A DNA stretch of 64,000 bases, taken from Desmonostoc muscorum FACHB-395. Its GTDB lineage: Bacteria > Cyanobacteriota > Cyanobacteriia > Cyanobacteriales > Nostocaceae. Shown piece by piece: positions 63,932 to 64,000 of the stretch. The position numbers and the translations under genes are program-made. The first letter of the stretch is position 1, and every line of letters starts with the position of its first letter. Location: contig NZ_JACJSF010000015.1 in NCBI RefSeq assembly GCF_014698035.1, forward strand, positions 87,311 through 151,310, read 5' to 3'. Below the pieces are notes generated by a model. The model did not search any database and was not told where the DNA came from. It worked only from the letters and a program-made list of their open reading frames with translations.

Positions 63932-64000
63932 TTAGTAAATTTTATTAACTACATTTTAATGATATTTATCCTTAAAACATATACTGTGTAAGCATTGTAG

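Noticed and set aside
63748..63948. 66-codon plus-strand frame near the right edge
   Set aside because: It overlaps the glycosyltransferase remnant on the other strand, which has a clear family resemblance; the plus frame has none.

Overview
The window comes from a filamentous, Nostoc-like cyanobacterium. It carries photosystem genes (psaI, psbEFLJ, ycf48, rubA, a PsbP homologue), cyanobacterial NDH-1 genes (ndhC-K-J), a Tic20-family protein, and ntcA with its own NtcA box. GCGATCGC (HIP1) octamers are frequent, and intergenic spaces are full of the heptamer tracts and small palindromes typical of Nostocales. No tRNA, rRNA, CRISPR array or intact insertion sequence was found.

Layout. 1-9.7 kb: end of an unknown gene, recG, a GT2 glycosyltransferase, a Tat-exported PhoX-type phosphatase with Pho-box-like repeats, a PEP-CTERM protein, argG and a DedA protein. 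10-18 kb: a STAS protein, a coiled-coil protein, rpsF, a FAH-family enzyme, Tic20, and a 1023-residue protein with five 32-residue repeats. 18-23 kb: psaI facing the rubA-ycf48-psbEFLJ cluster, then ndhCKJ. 23-31 kb is an accessory island: a small protein coupled to a caspase/FGE-sulfatase protein, Uma2, a P-loop ATPase/TPR pair, and a broken xisH with intact xisI. 31-41 kb: a PstS-like protein, a Ser/Thr kinase, and the cytochrome oxidase locus (ctaCDE divergent from ctaA-ctaB). 41-50 kb: HicAB-like genes, a kinase/GUN4 gene split by one stop codon, an MBL/ferredoxin protein, dhaK-dhaL, maf, psbP and an aldo/keto reductase. 50-64 kb: a YqgF-like nuclease, a DUF3084 protein, ntcA, fabI, hisB, an ABC ATPase, and an exopolysaccharide set (OPX export protein, beta-helix protein, tyrosine autokinase, glycosyltransferase remnant).

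The strongest unusual signals are these. (1) The 3' end of the caspase/FGE gene looks like the variable region of a diversity-generating retroelement: positions that are usually Asn hold other residues, mostly through changes confined to the first two codon bases, and a hairpin lies just downstream. No reverse transcriptase or template repeat is in the window. (2) A kinase and a GUN4 domain lie in the same frame, separated by a single TAA that replaces an expected Glu codon, with an open 32-codon linker. (3) A 114-bp MITE-like element splits a 21-bp tandem repeat, and removing it with one TAA copy restores the unit exactly. (4) A seven-copy 21-bp array and an 18-bp direct repeat precede the ATPase/TPR operon. 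(5) Several genes are broken or edged by repeats (xisH, the glycosyltransferase remnant, the ctaA 3' end).
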